Under the pieces are notes generated by a model that saw nothing but the letters and a program-made list of their open reading frames with translations, was not told the origin of the DNA and searched no databases. The translations under genes and the position numbers were made by a program. Source: Pseudomonas cremoricolorata (GTDB lineage: Bacteria > Pseudomonadota > Gammaproteobacteria > Pseudomonadales > Pseudomonadaceae). From it: a stretch of DNA of 64,000 bases. The first letter of the stretch is position 1. The number at the start of each line of letters is the position of its first letter. Where the stretch lies: contig NZ_CP009455.1 of NCBI RefSeq assembly GCF_000759535.1, forward strand, positions 3,472,001 through 3,536,000. Reading direction: 5' to 3'. Shown one piece after another: positions 9,909-18,570 of this stretch.

Positions 9909-10763
9909 TCACACCGAAGCGCTCAGGGCTCTGCCACATGCCAGGCGGTAAGCGCCGGGCGTCACGCCGTAGGCCTGTTTGAACTGCCGGGTGAGGTGAC
10001 TCTGATCGGCAAAACCCAGCAAGCAGGCGACTTCCAACGCAGACGCCGCGTGCTTGAGCAGCTCCCGCGCGCGCATCAGGCGGCGTTGCTTGAGCCAGGC
10101 ATGGGGCGGCAAACCGGTGGCCTGGCGAAACACCCGGGCGAAGTGAAATGGCGAGAGGTTGACCGCGCTGGCCAGCGCCTCAAGGGACGGCGGGTTGGCC
10201 AACTGGCTGTCCAGCAGCTCGCGCGCCCGCGCCACCGCCAGCGGCTCGCGCCCCGGTGTGGCCAGGCTCAGCCCAGGGCCCTGGGCATGGCGCTGCACCA
10301 GCATCAGCACGGCCTGGCGCCAGGCAGTCTGCTGCTGCAAGGCGCTGGCCTGTGCTTCGCACAGCTGGTGCACCTGGCTCAAGGCGCGGGCCAGGGGTGG
10401 GTCATGGATGACGCTGTCCTTGAACAACGGCGTGCCGCGGCGGGACACTTGCAACTCGTCCAGAACCCCTGTGACCCGCTCGATGTCGGGATAGAAACCC
10501 CGATAGCCCCAGCCCGCTTCGTGGGCTTTGGCGCCGGTGTGCAGTTCGTCCGGGTTGATCAGCACCATGCTGCCTACCGGCGCCAGATGCTCACTGCCGC
10601 GGTGGCAGAAGCGCTGCGCGCCGGATTCGATCACGGTAAACACATAGCCTTCGTGCACATGCGGGGCGAAGCGCTGTTGCAAGTACCGGGCATGGAGCAT
10701 TTCCACGTCACCCAGCGCTGGCGCCTGCCACAGGTGCGTACGCTCGCCGGATGAGGTGCTCAT
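9909..10763 (-). CDS. AraC family transcriptional regulator linked to azlCD
   Basis: 284-residue AraC regulator: an N-terminal cupin-like sensor (HVHEGYVFTVIESG, VLINPDELHTG) and two C-terminal helix-turn-helix units (LEALASAVNLSPFHFARVFRQ; ALEVACLLGFADQSHLTRQFK). ATG 10763 overlaps the azlD stop in an ATGA, so the regulator is co-translated with the transporter it probably controls. A longer frame upstream lies inside azlD and is less likely to be the start. Confidence 0.88.
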   Translation of the reverse strand: MSTSSGERTHLWQAPALGDVEMLHARYLQQRFAPHVHEGYVFTVIESGAQRFCHRGSEHLAPVGSMVLINPDELHTGAKAHEAGWGYRGFYPDIERVTGVLDELQVSRRGTPLFKDSVIHDPPLARALSQVHQLCEAQASALQQQTAWRQAVLMLVQRHAQGPGLSLATPGREPLAVARARELLDSQLANPPSLEALASAVNLSPFHFARVFRQATGLPPHAWLKQRRLMRARELLKHAASALEVACLLGFADQSHLTRQFKQAYGVTPGAYRLACGRALSASV

Positions 10764-11074
10764 GTCAGTGCCGCGCGCAGGATCAGGAACAGTCCCATGC
10801 TCAGCAACAGGCTGAGCAACACCCGGCCGGTCCACAGCATCAGCGCTACGGCGGCGAGCGCACCGAGCAGGTAGGGGTTGAGCGGGTCGAGATTGAGCTG
10901 ATGCTCAGGTAGAAAGATGATCGGTCCGCAGATGGCGGTGAGCATACCGGGCACGGCGAAGCCCAGGAACTGCCGTGTGTTGGAGCTCAGGCGCAGCGGC
11001 AGGCGAGGTTCGAGAAAGGCATAGCGATTGAGGAACACGACAATCCCCAAGGCAACGATGAGCAACCAGATCAT
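10760..11074 (-). CDS. azlD: AzlD family small subunit of branched-chain amino acid exporter
   Basis: 104-residue membrane protein with about four hydrophobic helices (MIWLLIVALGIVVFLNRYAF, FAVPGMLTAICGPIIF). AzlD works with AzlC as a two-part exporter of branched-chain or related amino acids. The start at 11074 overlaps the azlC stop (ATGA) and its own stop overlaps the AraC start in the same way, so the three genes are translationally coupled. Confidence 0.88.
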   Translation of the reverse strand: MIWLLIVALGIVVFLNRYAFLEPRLPLRLSSNTRQFLGFAVPGMLTAICGPIIFLPEHQLNLDPLNPYLLGALAAVALMLWTGRVLLSLLLSMGLFLILRAALT

Positions 11075-11769
11075 CGGCGTACCCCTTGCAGTTTCTGGCA
11101 GGCGAAGCCTGCGGCCATGCCCAGCAGACCCGCGGCGACAAGCGCGGTCTCCCAGTGCCAGAGGCTGAACAACACCGAACAGAACAGTGACACTGCAACG
11201 CACACGGCAGTGGGCACATCGCGCACCCGTGGTGCGATCAGGGCGACGAACGTGGCGACGATGGAAAAGTCCAGACCCAGGCCCTGCAGGTTGGGAATGC
11301 GTTGACCCAACACGATGCCGGCGAATGTGAACAGGTTCCAGGCGATATAGAAGGTCAGGCCCACGCCCAGGGCATACCAGCGGTTGAACTGACGGGCGTC
11401 ATGCTGGCTGATCAGGGCGAAGAATTCGTCCGTCAGCAGAAATCCCAGACCCAGCCGCCAGCGCAGGGGCTGCTCTGCCAGAACCGGGCGCATCGACAGC
11501 CCGTACAGCAGGTGCTGTGAGGTCAAGAGCAGGCAGGTGAGCAGAATCGATAACAGACCGGCCCCGCTCTTGAGCATGCCGATGGCCACGAGCTGCGCGG
11601 CGCCGGCGAACACGATGGCCGACAGGCCTTGGCCCTGCCACGCGCTGAGGTCAGCCTCGATAGCCATTGAGCCGGCAAGCAGGCCCCAGGGGGCAACGGC
11701 CAGGCTCAGCGGCAGGATGGCAATGGCGCCACGCAGAAAAGCCTGGCGGGCGAGGGTAGAAGTTTTCAT
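11071..11769 (-). CDS. azlC: AzlC family branched-chain amino acid permease
   Basis: Large subunit of the AzlCD exporter in the inner membrane. The 232 residues show the family N-terminus FLRGAIAILPLSLAVAPWGLLAG and the FAGAAQLVAIGML segment, with several transmembrane helices. First gene of the coupled azlC-azlD-araC operon. Substrate (valine, isoleucine, methionine or an analogue) cannot be read from sequence alone. Confidence 0.92.
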   Translation of the reverse strand: MKTSTLARQAFLRGAIAILPLSLAVAPWGLLAGSMAIEADLSAWQGQGLSAIVFAGAAQLVAIGMLKSGAGLLSILLTCLLLTSQHLLYGLSMRPVLAEQPLRWRLGLGFLLTDEFFALISQHDARQFNRWYALGVGLTFYIAWNLFTFAGIVLGQRIPNLQGLGLDFSIVATFVALIAPRVRDVPTAVCVAVSLFCSVLFSLWHWETALVAAGLLGMAAGFACQKLQGVRR

Positions 11770-11853
11770 GGGCAGGGCAACGACTGGGCAAGGACGTTCA
11801 GCATGCCTGAACCTTCGCGGCGCGGGCTTGAACGTTCTTGCTCAAGCGGCGCT

Positions 11854-12546
11854 TCAACGGTAGCTGGTGAGCAGGCGCTGGGCGGTGGCACAGCCGTTGA
11901 TCTCTACTGCCTTTTGCAGCAGTGCCTGGCGTCGGGCAGGGTCCAGGTCGCCCAGCAAGCGGTAGACCTCGGCCTGGAAATCACGCTGGCGGCCCCATTG
12001 CATCTGCAAACCCTGCGGACGGCTGCGACTACAGGCCAGCACCGCAGCAGGCTGCGGATAATACGAGGCGTAGACGGAGGCCATGCCCGGCAGTGCATCC
12101 AGCGCATCGCGGTACGCCTGGCTGGCGTTGTAGGGCGGGCACCAGGTAGCAATGGCCGAAGCGGGGGGAGCGAAGCCCTGGCTGAGGCTTTGTTCCAGCA
12201 GCGGGCAGGCGGCGTCAGGAATCTGCGCGGCAGGCAGGTAGGTCATGTAGTAGAGGGCCAGGCGGTACTTGGCGACCGGATGATCCAGCGCCACGGACTT
12301 TTTCAGCAGCGCCACCGCTGCCGGCAATGTGTGCGCCATGGCCTGGCCTTGGCGGGTCAGCTCTGGATCGCTGTCGAGCACGGGCAGCAATGGGTTACCG
12401 TTGCCCTGGGCGTCGGCCTTCTCGAGCAACGGCAATGCCTGGCGGTAGAGCAGATCGGCATGGGCGTCGATCTGCACCTCCAGTGCCTGCACGGTGAAGG
12501 GGGCGCACGCCAGCACCAGCAACGTGGCCCGCGAGCGGCGAATCAC
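11854..12546 (-). CDS. Secreted helical-repeat (Sel1/TPR-like) hypothetical protein
   Basis: 230 residues with a signal peptide (RRSRATLLVLACAPFTVQALE) and a helical body with Sel1-like spacing: AVALLKKSVALDHPVAKYRLALYYM and CPLLEQSLSQGFAPP. Several cysteines suggest disulphides in the periplasm. Such proteins usually scaffold protein contacts; no specific role is recognised. Transcribed alone. Confidence 0.6.
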   Translation of the reverse strand: MIRRSRATLLVLACAPFTVQALEVQIDAHADLLYRQALPLLEKADAQGNGNPLLPVLDSDPELTRQGQAMAHTLPAAVALLKKSVALDHPVAKYRLALYYMTYLPAAQIPDAACPLLEQSLSQGFAPPASAIATWCPPYNASQAYRDALDALPGMASVYASYYPQPAAVLACSRSRPQGLQMQWGRQRDFQAEVYRLLGDLDPARRQALLQKAVEINGCATAQRLLTSYR

Positions 12547-12703
12547 AGGCCAGCCTCGGCTGTTTGCCAGGCGCGAACGGGAGCGTGTGGCAGGACAACG
12601 ATTGGGGAGTTCATGGATGACAAACGTATGCCTCGAGCCTGACAGAATCTGCGGCCTATTCTAGACACGCTTTGCGCAATGTCGAAAGTCCGGGTCATGG
12701 GAA

Positions 12704-13798
12704 TCAGACGAGCTTGACTGGCACGCCTTTGCGTCCCGGGTGTTTTTCCTGGGCGAGTCCCAGCTTGGCAGTGATTACCTTGGCCAGCGCGTTGTTTCCC
12801 AGGTCGTTGAAGTGCAGGCGATCGATGAACAACTGCTCGGCGAAGACGGGCGAACTGCTGAGCATGCCATTCATGTCATAACAGGGCACCTCGTCGGCCT
12901 GACGCTTGATGCGCCGAAAGAAACCGGCGTGGTGTTCGGCGCCAATGCCCGCCAGCAGGCCGTCGAAAGGCTTTGCCTGTCGTTGCAAGGCGGCGAGCAT
13001 GACCTGCTCGCCGGGCGGCAGCTCTTCGCGGCACCAGGGTAGCCACGGTTGCAGCATGAAGGTCAGGGTGGTATCGCTGCCGGCCAGCAACTGCTGCCAT
13101 TGTCGCAGGGTTCGGCCAATGCAGTCGGCCGCACGCATCAGCCGTTGTTCGGGGGGCGTGCAGGGCGCTGCGGCGATCCGCAGCGGCGCAGGCGTGCAGA
13201 ACCACCGCTCACGCAGACGTTGCCAGATCGAGTCGGCACGCGGCTGTACCTGCATGCCTTCGTGAAAGGTGCTGAGGAACTGCTCGCAGGCTCGCAACTC
13301 GGTCTGCGCCGGATCGCTGCCGACCCATTCTGCCAGCGCCTCGTGGGCCAGAGTATTGAGCCCGCTCAGCACGACTACGTGGCCAACCTTGCTCAGCCGA
13401 TGCTGATGGGTGAGGAACAGCATCAGTTCCTGGGTCGCGTTCAGTCCGCATCCGGCCAGGCTCAACCAGGCTTCGCCGCTCAAGGTCGAGAGAAACGAAG
13501 CCACTGTGCGGGCGTCGCAGCTGGCGCCGATGCCTTGTGCCGTCGAGCCCCCGACCAGCAAATTCACTCGCGCCAGCCCGCCGCGCTCGGCCAGAGAAAG
13601 CCGTTTGCTCGACCAGTGGCTGTAGCGTAGCCCGAGCGCGTCGGTGTTGAGCGTTGCCGACCGGTAGTCACGCTCTTGCATGTACAGGGTCAGCGGCAGG
13701 CGCCGGTGGCCAAGCCTTATGAAACGCTGGTAGTCCTCGGCCAGCGCTGCCGCGCTGGCAGCGCCTGGTTCGGTAGGCGGGATCGACGGCTGAGTCAT
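12704..13798 (-). CDS. SGNH/GDSL-hydrolase-like protein
   Basis: 364 residues. The block order resembles SGNH hydrolases: a nucleophile block LLVGGSTAQGIGA, an AGCGLNATQE block, VVLSGLN, and a C-terminal D-x-x-H (FIDRLHFNDLGN). No signal peptide, so probably cytosolic. It lies 13 bases after the LysE gene and is the third gene of a small operon with the YqcI/YcgG protein, so it may act on the same metabolite, for example as an esterase or acyl transfer enzyme. The substrate is unknown. Confidence 0.65.
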   Translation of the reverse strand: MTQPSIPPTEPGAASAAALAEDYQRFIRLGHRRLPLTLYMQERDYRSATLNTDALGLRYSHWSSKRLSLAERGGLARVNLLVGGSTAQGIGASCDARTVASFLSTLSGEAWLSLAGCGLNATQELMLFLTHQHRLSKVGHVVVLSGLNTLAHEALAEWVGSDPAQTELRACEQFLSTFHEGMQVQPRADSIWQRLRERWFCTPAPLRIAAAPCTPPEQRLMRAADCIGRTLRQWQQLLAGSDTTLTFMLQPWLPWCREELPPGEQVMLAALQRQAKPFDGLLAGIGAEHHAGFFRRIKRQADEVPCYDMNGMLSSSPVFAEQLFIDRLHFNDLGNNALAKVITAKLGLAQEKHPGRKGVPVKLV

Positions 13799-13811
13799 TG
13801 CAGCCTGATCC

Positions 13812-14447
13812 TCATTCCAGCAAGGCGCGCAGGTTGTAGGCCAGACCTGCAGCAGCGATCAACATCAGCATGACCCCCGACACCAGGGTGATGAGGCGAT
13901 TGCTGCGCGGCGACGCGATCTTGCCGATGGCGAAGATGTACAGGCTCAGTACGGCGAAGTCGATGGCGATCCACAGCAGCGACAGCACCACCATGCTTTT
14001 TTCGAACGACTCGGTGATCTGGATGAACTGCGGGAAGAACGAGATGAAGAAGATGATGTCCTTGGGGTTGGAGATGCCCACCATGAAACCTTGCCACAGC
14101 CCGCCGCGACCTTGACGTGGCAGCTCGTGCGCAGACACCTGTGCTGCGGGCGCCGGCTGCTGAAGGGCCTCCCTCAGGGTGCCGAAGGCGATATAGCCGA
14201 TGAACAGGCAGCCCAGCAGGCTCATGCCACTGAGCCAGGCGCGGTCGATGGCCGCGCTGGTCATGATGATCCACGCCGCCGCAGCGATCAGCACCAGTGA
14301 TGCCCAGTTCGTGCCAAGTGCGGTGAACAATGCCTTGCGCGAGCCGGATGCGGCGGCAGTGTTGACGATCAGCGCCACCACCGGGCCAGGCGTGGCGATC
14401 AGCAGCAGGACAGTCAGGGCGTAGGTGGCGGTCAGCGCGGTATTCAC
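13812..14447 (-). CDS. LysE/RhtB family amino-acid exporter
   Basis: 211-residue inner-membrane exporter with the family N-terminus ALTVLLLIATPGPVVALIV, the GISNPKDIIFFISFFPQF motif and about six helices. I chose GTG 14447, which overlaps the stop of the preceding YqcI/YcgG gene as GTGA; the frame upstream of it lies inside that gene. Coupling suggests it exports the product of the oxygenase-like neighbour or its amino-acid precursor. Confidence 0.88.
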   Translation of the reverse strand: MNTALTATYALTVLLLIATPGPVVALIVNTAAASGSRKALFTALGTNWASLVLIAAAAWIIMTSAAIDRAWLSGMSLLGCLFIGYIAFGTLREALQQPAPAAQVSAHELPRQGRGGLWQGFMVGISNPKDIIFFISFFPQFIQITESFEKSMVVLSLLWIAIDFAVLSLYIFAIGKIASPRSNRLITLVSGVMLMLIAAAGLAYNLRALLE

Positions 14448-15226
14448 GGTTCGTTCTCGTTGAGGGTGTCGTCGGCATGCAGCGCACGGAACGGGCAACG
14501 CTGCGGGTTCAGCGAGCCGGGCTCCTGCAATTGGTATTGCTGCCATTCATAGTTGTCCGCAGCGCCAAAGAAACCGAGGCTTGCGGGTATGGTTCCGTCG
14601 TTGTAGTCAGCGACCCGCTGGCGGATTCGCTCACGGATGCGTCGACCGCTTTCGCTATGGGCGCTCGCTACCTCATCGAAGCTTTCTCTGGGGTTGATGA
14701 CGAAGACCGTGTGCGGACCCAGGTTGCGGCTGCGCATCCGCACATGGCCGGGAAAGCTCATGTTGATGAACAGGGGCATGCCGTTGAAACAGAATGCCCA
14801 TTGCGTGTCATGGGGGTCGCGAGCGACTTCATCCGGCCAGGGGTAGGGGTCGAGCCTATGCACCTGCTGCAAGACGCCCCACGCCAGCGACTGCTGGTCG
14901 GCCAGATCGCTGTCGGGCTCGGTCTGCAGGAACACCAGCAGAGGATTGCCGATACGCTGTTTGAGGGCGATTGGCTGCAGCAGCTCGACATAGCTGCGCA
15001 GCCCATTGGCGATATCCGCTGCCAGCGCCCCGGCGCGGGCGAACACCAGGTGGCAGGTCTGTGCCGCTACCGCCTTGCGCCCGAACAGGCACGGAAAGGC
15101 AGGGTCGGCAAGGCGTGCGCGCAACTGGCGCAAGGCAGTGCAGGTCCAGTGCTGCTGATCATCGGCATGTTCATCGGCCAGCTCTAGCGCATCCAGGCGA
15201 TAGCATTTTCCATAACCCGTAAACAT
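14444..15226 (-). CDS. YqcI/YcgG family protein (possible heme-dependent N-oxygenase)
   Basis: 260 residues with the family features DPAFPCLFGRKAVAAQTCHLVF, WPDEVARDPHDTQWAFCFNG and PLFINMSFPGH. From memory, some members of this family are heme enzymes that N-hydroxylate guanidino or amino groups in natural-product pathways (DcsA/GntA type); that is family knowledge I cannot verify here. First gene of an operon with LysE and SGNH genes, divergent from a LysR regulator. ATG 15226 (MFTGYGKCYRLD) preferred over the slightly longer frame because the family motif starts there. Confidence 0.75.
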   Translation of the reverse strand: MFTGYGKCYRLDALELADEHADDQQHWTCTALRQLRARLADPAFPCLFGRKAVAAQTCHLVFARAGALAADIANGLRSYVELLQPIALKQRIGNPLLVFLQTEPDSDLADQQSLAWGVLQQVHRLDPYPWPDEVARDPHDTQWAFCFNGMPLFINMSFPGHVRMRSRNLGPHTVFVINPRESFDEVASAHSESGRRIRERIRQRVADYNDGTIPASLGFFGAADNYEWQQYQLQEPGSLNPQRCPFRALHADDTLNENEP

Positions 15227-15384
15227 TATTCCCTCAAGGGCGTCGCCCACTGCTCGCAGGCGCCGCCAGGGCGCCTGAGACAGAGGTAGTAGGTAATCAC
15301 CGCATTTTCAGAGATGCCCCAGGCGTTGTAAAACCGGTGGAACTATGACCTAATATTAGTTTTACTCATGATGGAAGGGTGGTC

Positions 15385-16305
15385 ATGTCGGAACGGATTC
15401 AAGCTCTTCACGCCCTTCGCGCGTTCGAAGTCGCTTCTCGGTATGGCTCCTTTACCCGCGCCGCCCAGGAGCTGGCACTCACCCAGGGCGCGGTCAGTCA
15501 TCACGTCAAGACCCTGGAGGACCTCTTCGGCTGCAGCCTGTTCGAGCGCCGCGGACCCAAGCTGCACCTGACCGAGCACGGGCGTTTGCTCGCCCAGGAA
15601 CTCAAGGTCGGCTTCAAGATCATCGAGAACGCCTGCGCGCTGCTGCGCCAGGACCGTTACGGTTTGCGACTCAAGGCACCCTCGACGCTGACGGTGCGCT
15701 GGCTGCTGCGTGCCCTGGATGGTTTCAAGAAGCTCGACGACACCTGCAGCGTGCAGTTGTCCAGCGTGTGGATGGACATCGACTCGGTGGACTTCTACTC
15801 CGAGCCTTATGACTGCGCGATCCTGCTGGGCAATGGTCGATTCCCCGCCGATGTGGAGAGCTGCAAACTGTTCGATGAATGGCTGATTCCAGTCTGTCAC
15901 CCGGACTACCTGCCCAATCCGTCTGCTGATCTTGAAGTGCTCGCGCACTGCGATCTGTTGCACCCATCACCTGACCGGCGCGACTGGCGGCGCTGGCTGG
16001 CGCGTTTGGACGCGCTGCACATCGGTATCGACCGCGGCCAGGTGTTCGATACCCTCGACCAGGGGATTTCCGCCGCGCAGCAGGGCCTCGGCATTTCGGT
16101 GGTCGACCTGGTGCTGGCCAGTGCCGACGTGGCGGGCGGGCGTCTGATCACGCCGTTCAAGCAGGCGGTGTCGACCGGCGACGGTTATTACATGACGTGG
16201 CTCAAATCCAGCCCCAAGGCGCGGCAGATGCACAAGCTGCGCGACTACCTGCTGAGCCAGGTGCCGCAAGCGCTGAACCGTGACCTGAACTACCTGTACG
16301 CCTAA
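15385..16305 (+). CDS. LysR family regulator (GcvA-like), divergent from the YqcI operon
   Basis: 306 residues: N-terminal winged helix (ALRAFEVASRYGSFTRAAQ, TQGAVSHHVKTLEDLFGCS) of the GcvA/AmpR subgroup, then a periplasmic-binding-like effector domain (STLTVRWLLRALDGF...). ATG 15385 has GAAGGG upstream; GTG 15379 in the same frame is an alternative. The 158-base divergent gap contains an AT-rich dyad around TAATATTA near 15350, typical of where LysR proteins bind. It probably senses the substrate of the YqcI-LysE-SGNH operon. Confidence 0.9.
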   Translation: MSERIQALHALRAFEVASRYGSFTRAAQELALTQGAVSHHVKTLEDLFGCSLFERRGPKLHLTEHGRLLAQELKVGFKIIENACALLRQDRYGLRLKAPSTLTVRWLLRALDGFKKLDDTCSVQLSSVWMDIDSVDFYSEPYDCAILLGNGRFPADVESCKLFDEWLIPVCHPDYLPNPSADLEVLAHCDLLHPSPDRRDWRRWLARLDALHIGIDRGQVFDTLDQGISAAQQGLGISVVDLVLASADVAGGRLITPFKQAVSTGDGYYMTWLKSSPKARQMHKLRDYLLSQVPQALNRDLNYLYA

Positions 16306-16319
16306 GCCGGCACCCGCAC

Positions 16320-17006
16320 TCAGTGCAGGCTGCGCCGCTCACCAACACAGGCTGCAGCGCGTTCGGTCAGTTGGTCGAGGCGTTCGTCGCGCTGATCTTG
16401 CGCGGCGATCATGGCCTGCTCCCCATGCTGTTTGAGCAGGTACGCATGAATCTGGCGGACCTCGACGGTCTGGTAGATCGGCGCGATGTCAAGTCGACCG
16501 ATCAGCGCGCCAATGGCCTGGCCGGTGCTGCTCATCAAGACCTGTGGGCCACTGGCGTGCACCACTTGCAGGCCCATGCCTTCGAACCAGGGCACCTGAT
16601 GGGGCAGGGCGCTGAGTTCCAGACGGGGATAACGCGTGCGCAGGTCAGCCAGCAGGGCCTGGGCGATACCTTGCCGACGGTGGCTGGGGTCGACCGCCAG
16701 GAAGGCCACGGCACAGGCCTGCGGGTCGTCAGTTGCGCTGATCGCGAGGGCGAACCCGAGCAGGCGCTCTGGAGCCTCGGCGTCCAGCGCCAAGGTCAGT
16801 ACCACTGACAACCCGCGCGTGCCGTCCAGAGCCTGCAGGTACTGATGTACCTCCAGACCAACGCCGTACTGATACAGCGGATACAGCGGGTTGTCGGCGC
16901 TGATGGCGACGCTGCTCAGCTCACCCACATGGTCGATCACCAGTTGGCGAATCTGGTTCTGGAAGGATTCAGGGGGGACACCGTCGAGGCGGTGAAGAAT
17001 GAACAT
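16320..17006 (-). CDS. GNAT family N-acetyltransferase
   Basis: 228 residues with the acetyl-CoA binding motif VAFLAVDPSHRRQGIAQALL (Q/R-x-x-G-x-A). Start MFILHRLDG at 17006 preferred over an in-frame codon 39 bases upstream, because the GNAT fold begins there. Convergent with the LysR gene, 14 bases apart. The substrate is not recognisable. Confidence 0.82.
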   Translation of the reverse strand: MFILHRLDGVPPESFQNQIRQLVIDHVGELSSVAISADNPLYPLYQYGVGLEVHQYLQALDGTRGLSVVLTLALDAEAPERLLGFALAISATDDPQACAVAFLAVDPSHRRQGIAQALLADLRTRYPRLELSALPHQVPWFEGMGLQVVHASGPQVLMSSTGQAIGALIGRLDIAPIYQTVEVRQIHAYLLKQHGEQAMIAAQDQRDERLDQLTERAAACVGERRSLH

Positions 17007-17106
17007 CGCAGTTACGGCTCCGGCAGGACTGACTGACCCGCGCACGGTGACGCGGGTCCGTCAGTCTACCGTTTTTCCACCCTTGGCGGGTCGGCCCTGA
17101 CAACGT

Positions 17107-18264
17107 CTACCAGAGCGCCTTGGTCCCCGCAGTGATAACCCGGGTGAACACCGCAATGGCGGCGTCCACCTCAGCCTCACTGCTGTAGCGACCCAGGCTA
17201 AGGCGCACGCTGCTGCGCGCCGCCTGCTCATCGAGCCCTAGCGCGAGCAGCACATGGGATGCCGCATTGCTGGCCGAATTGCAGGCAGAGGTGGTCGACA
17301 ACGCCAGTTCAGTGCTCAACGCGGCAGGCTTGAACCCGGTCGCCGCGATGCGCAGGTTCAAGGTGTGCGGTACTCGCTGGGCGATACTGCCGTTGACGCT
17401 TGCGCCAGGCAGCGCCAGCAAGCCCTCATGCAGGCGCTGGCTGAGTCGCTGCAGCTTTTGATACTCGGCATCGCCGGGTTTGCCAGCCAGTTCGAAGGCA
17501 TAGCCCATGCCGACGATCTGGTGGCTGGCCAGCGTGCCTGAGCGCAGCCCGAACTCATGGCCCCCGCCGTGCATCTGCGCGCGCAGAACCGGCTGCGCAC
17601 GCGGCCCGACGTACAGCGCACCAATGCCTTTGGGGCCGTAGGCCTTGTGTGCCGAGAACGACATCAAGTCTACCGGCTGACGCGCAACATCGATCTCCAG
17701 CTTGCCCACCGCCTGCGCCGCATCGACATGCATCAGCGCCCCGTGGGCCCGCACCCGCTCGCCGATGGCGGCAAAGTCGGTGAGGGTGCCCAGCTCGTTA
17801 TTGACCGCCATCAACGATACCAGCCGGGTATCGGGGCGCAGCGCAGCGCTCACGGCATGGGGCTGGATCAGGCCGTCGGCATCCGGCAGCAGCCGAGTCA
17901 CCGTCCAGCCCTGCTGCTCGAGCTGCGCTGCAGTGTCCAGTACCGCTTTATGCTCAAGGGCACTGGTGAGCAGATGCCCGGGCTGCGCGAAGGCCTCGGC
18001 GGCGCCCTTGAGTGCCAGGTTGTTCGATTCGGTGGCGCCGGAGGTCCAGACGATTTGCCCGGCCGTAGCATTGATGCACATCGCCACCTGCTGGCGAGCC
18101 TGCTCGACCCGTGCCCGCGCAGCGCTGCCGTAGGCGTGGCCGGAGGATGCCGGATTGCCGAAGTCGCCCTGCCGACCCAGGCAGGTGAGCATCATTTCGA
18201 TGACACGGTCATCGACAGGGGTGGTGGCGGCGTAGTCGAAATACAGAGGCAAGTGCGAGTTCAT
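17107..18264 (-). CDS. Cysteine desulfurase, NifS/IscS-like (stand-alone copy)
   Basis: PLP enzyme that removes sulfur from cysteine as a persulfide for Fe-S clusters or thio-cofactors. The 385 residues carry YFDYAATTPVD, WTSGATESNNLALKG, the PLP lysine in SFSAHKAYGPKGIGAL, and the active-site cysteine in TSACNSASNAASH. All catalytic residues are intact. It is not next to iscU/iscA, so it is a second copy beside the usual isc operon gene; the specific sulfur acceptor is unknown. Confidence 0.9.
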   Translation of the reverse strand: MNSHLPLYFDYAATTPVDDRVIEMMLTCLGRQGDFGNPASSGHAYGSAARARVEQARQQVAMCINATAGQIVWTSGATESNNLALKGAAEAFAQPGHLLTSALEHKAVLDTAAQLEQQGWTVTRLLPDADGLIQPHAVSAALRPDTRLVSLMAVNNELGTLTDFAAIGERVRAHGALMHVDAAQAVGKLEIDVARQPVDLMSFSAHKAYGPKGIGALYVGPRAQPVLRAQMHGGGHEFGLRSGTLASHQIVGMGYAFELAGKPGDAEYQKLQRLSQRLHEGLLALPGASVNGSIAQRVPHTLNLRIAATGFKPAALSTELALSTTSACNSASNAASHVLLALGLDEQAARSSVRLSLGRYSSEAEVDAAIAVFTRVITAGTKALW

Positions 18265-18570
18265 GGTGCTGTGCAGGTCCGTGCAAGGTGGAGATGCTGG
18301 TGAGTGGACAGGCTACGGGGAGAGCGCGGTGGAAGTTTTTCATTTTGTTGTCAGGTGTGGCGCTGATGCAGAACAAAAATTCCTGAAATATCCTCTTGCG
18401 TAGAAAATTCTCCCTTTGCAGTACAGCGGTGGGTTCAAACAGATATCCCGGTGTCGCTCACGTAGAAGTGCAGGTCGTTCGCAGGCGCTTTACTGGGTGC
18501 ACAACAACGATAACGCTGCCCATTTGCAGCACACCCCACAGGCTGCCTATGGAAACCGGAGAGCACGCGC
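18265..18570. other. Intergenic region of about 305 bases
   Basis: Divergent promoter region between the desulfurase and the MHS transporter. AT-rich patches near 18340-18420 are promoter-like. Short open frames here have no ribosome site or recognisable motif. Confidence 0.45.
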
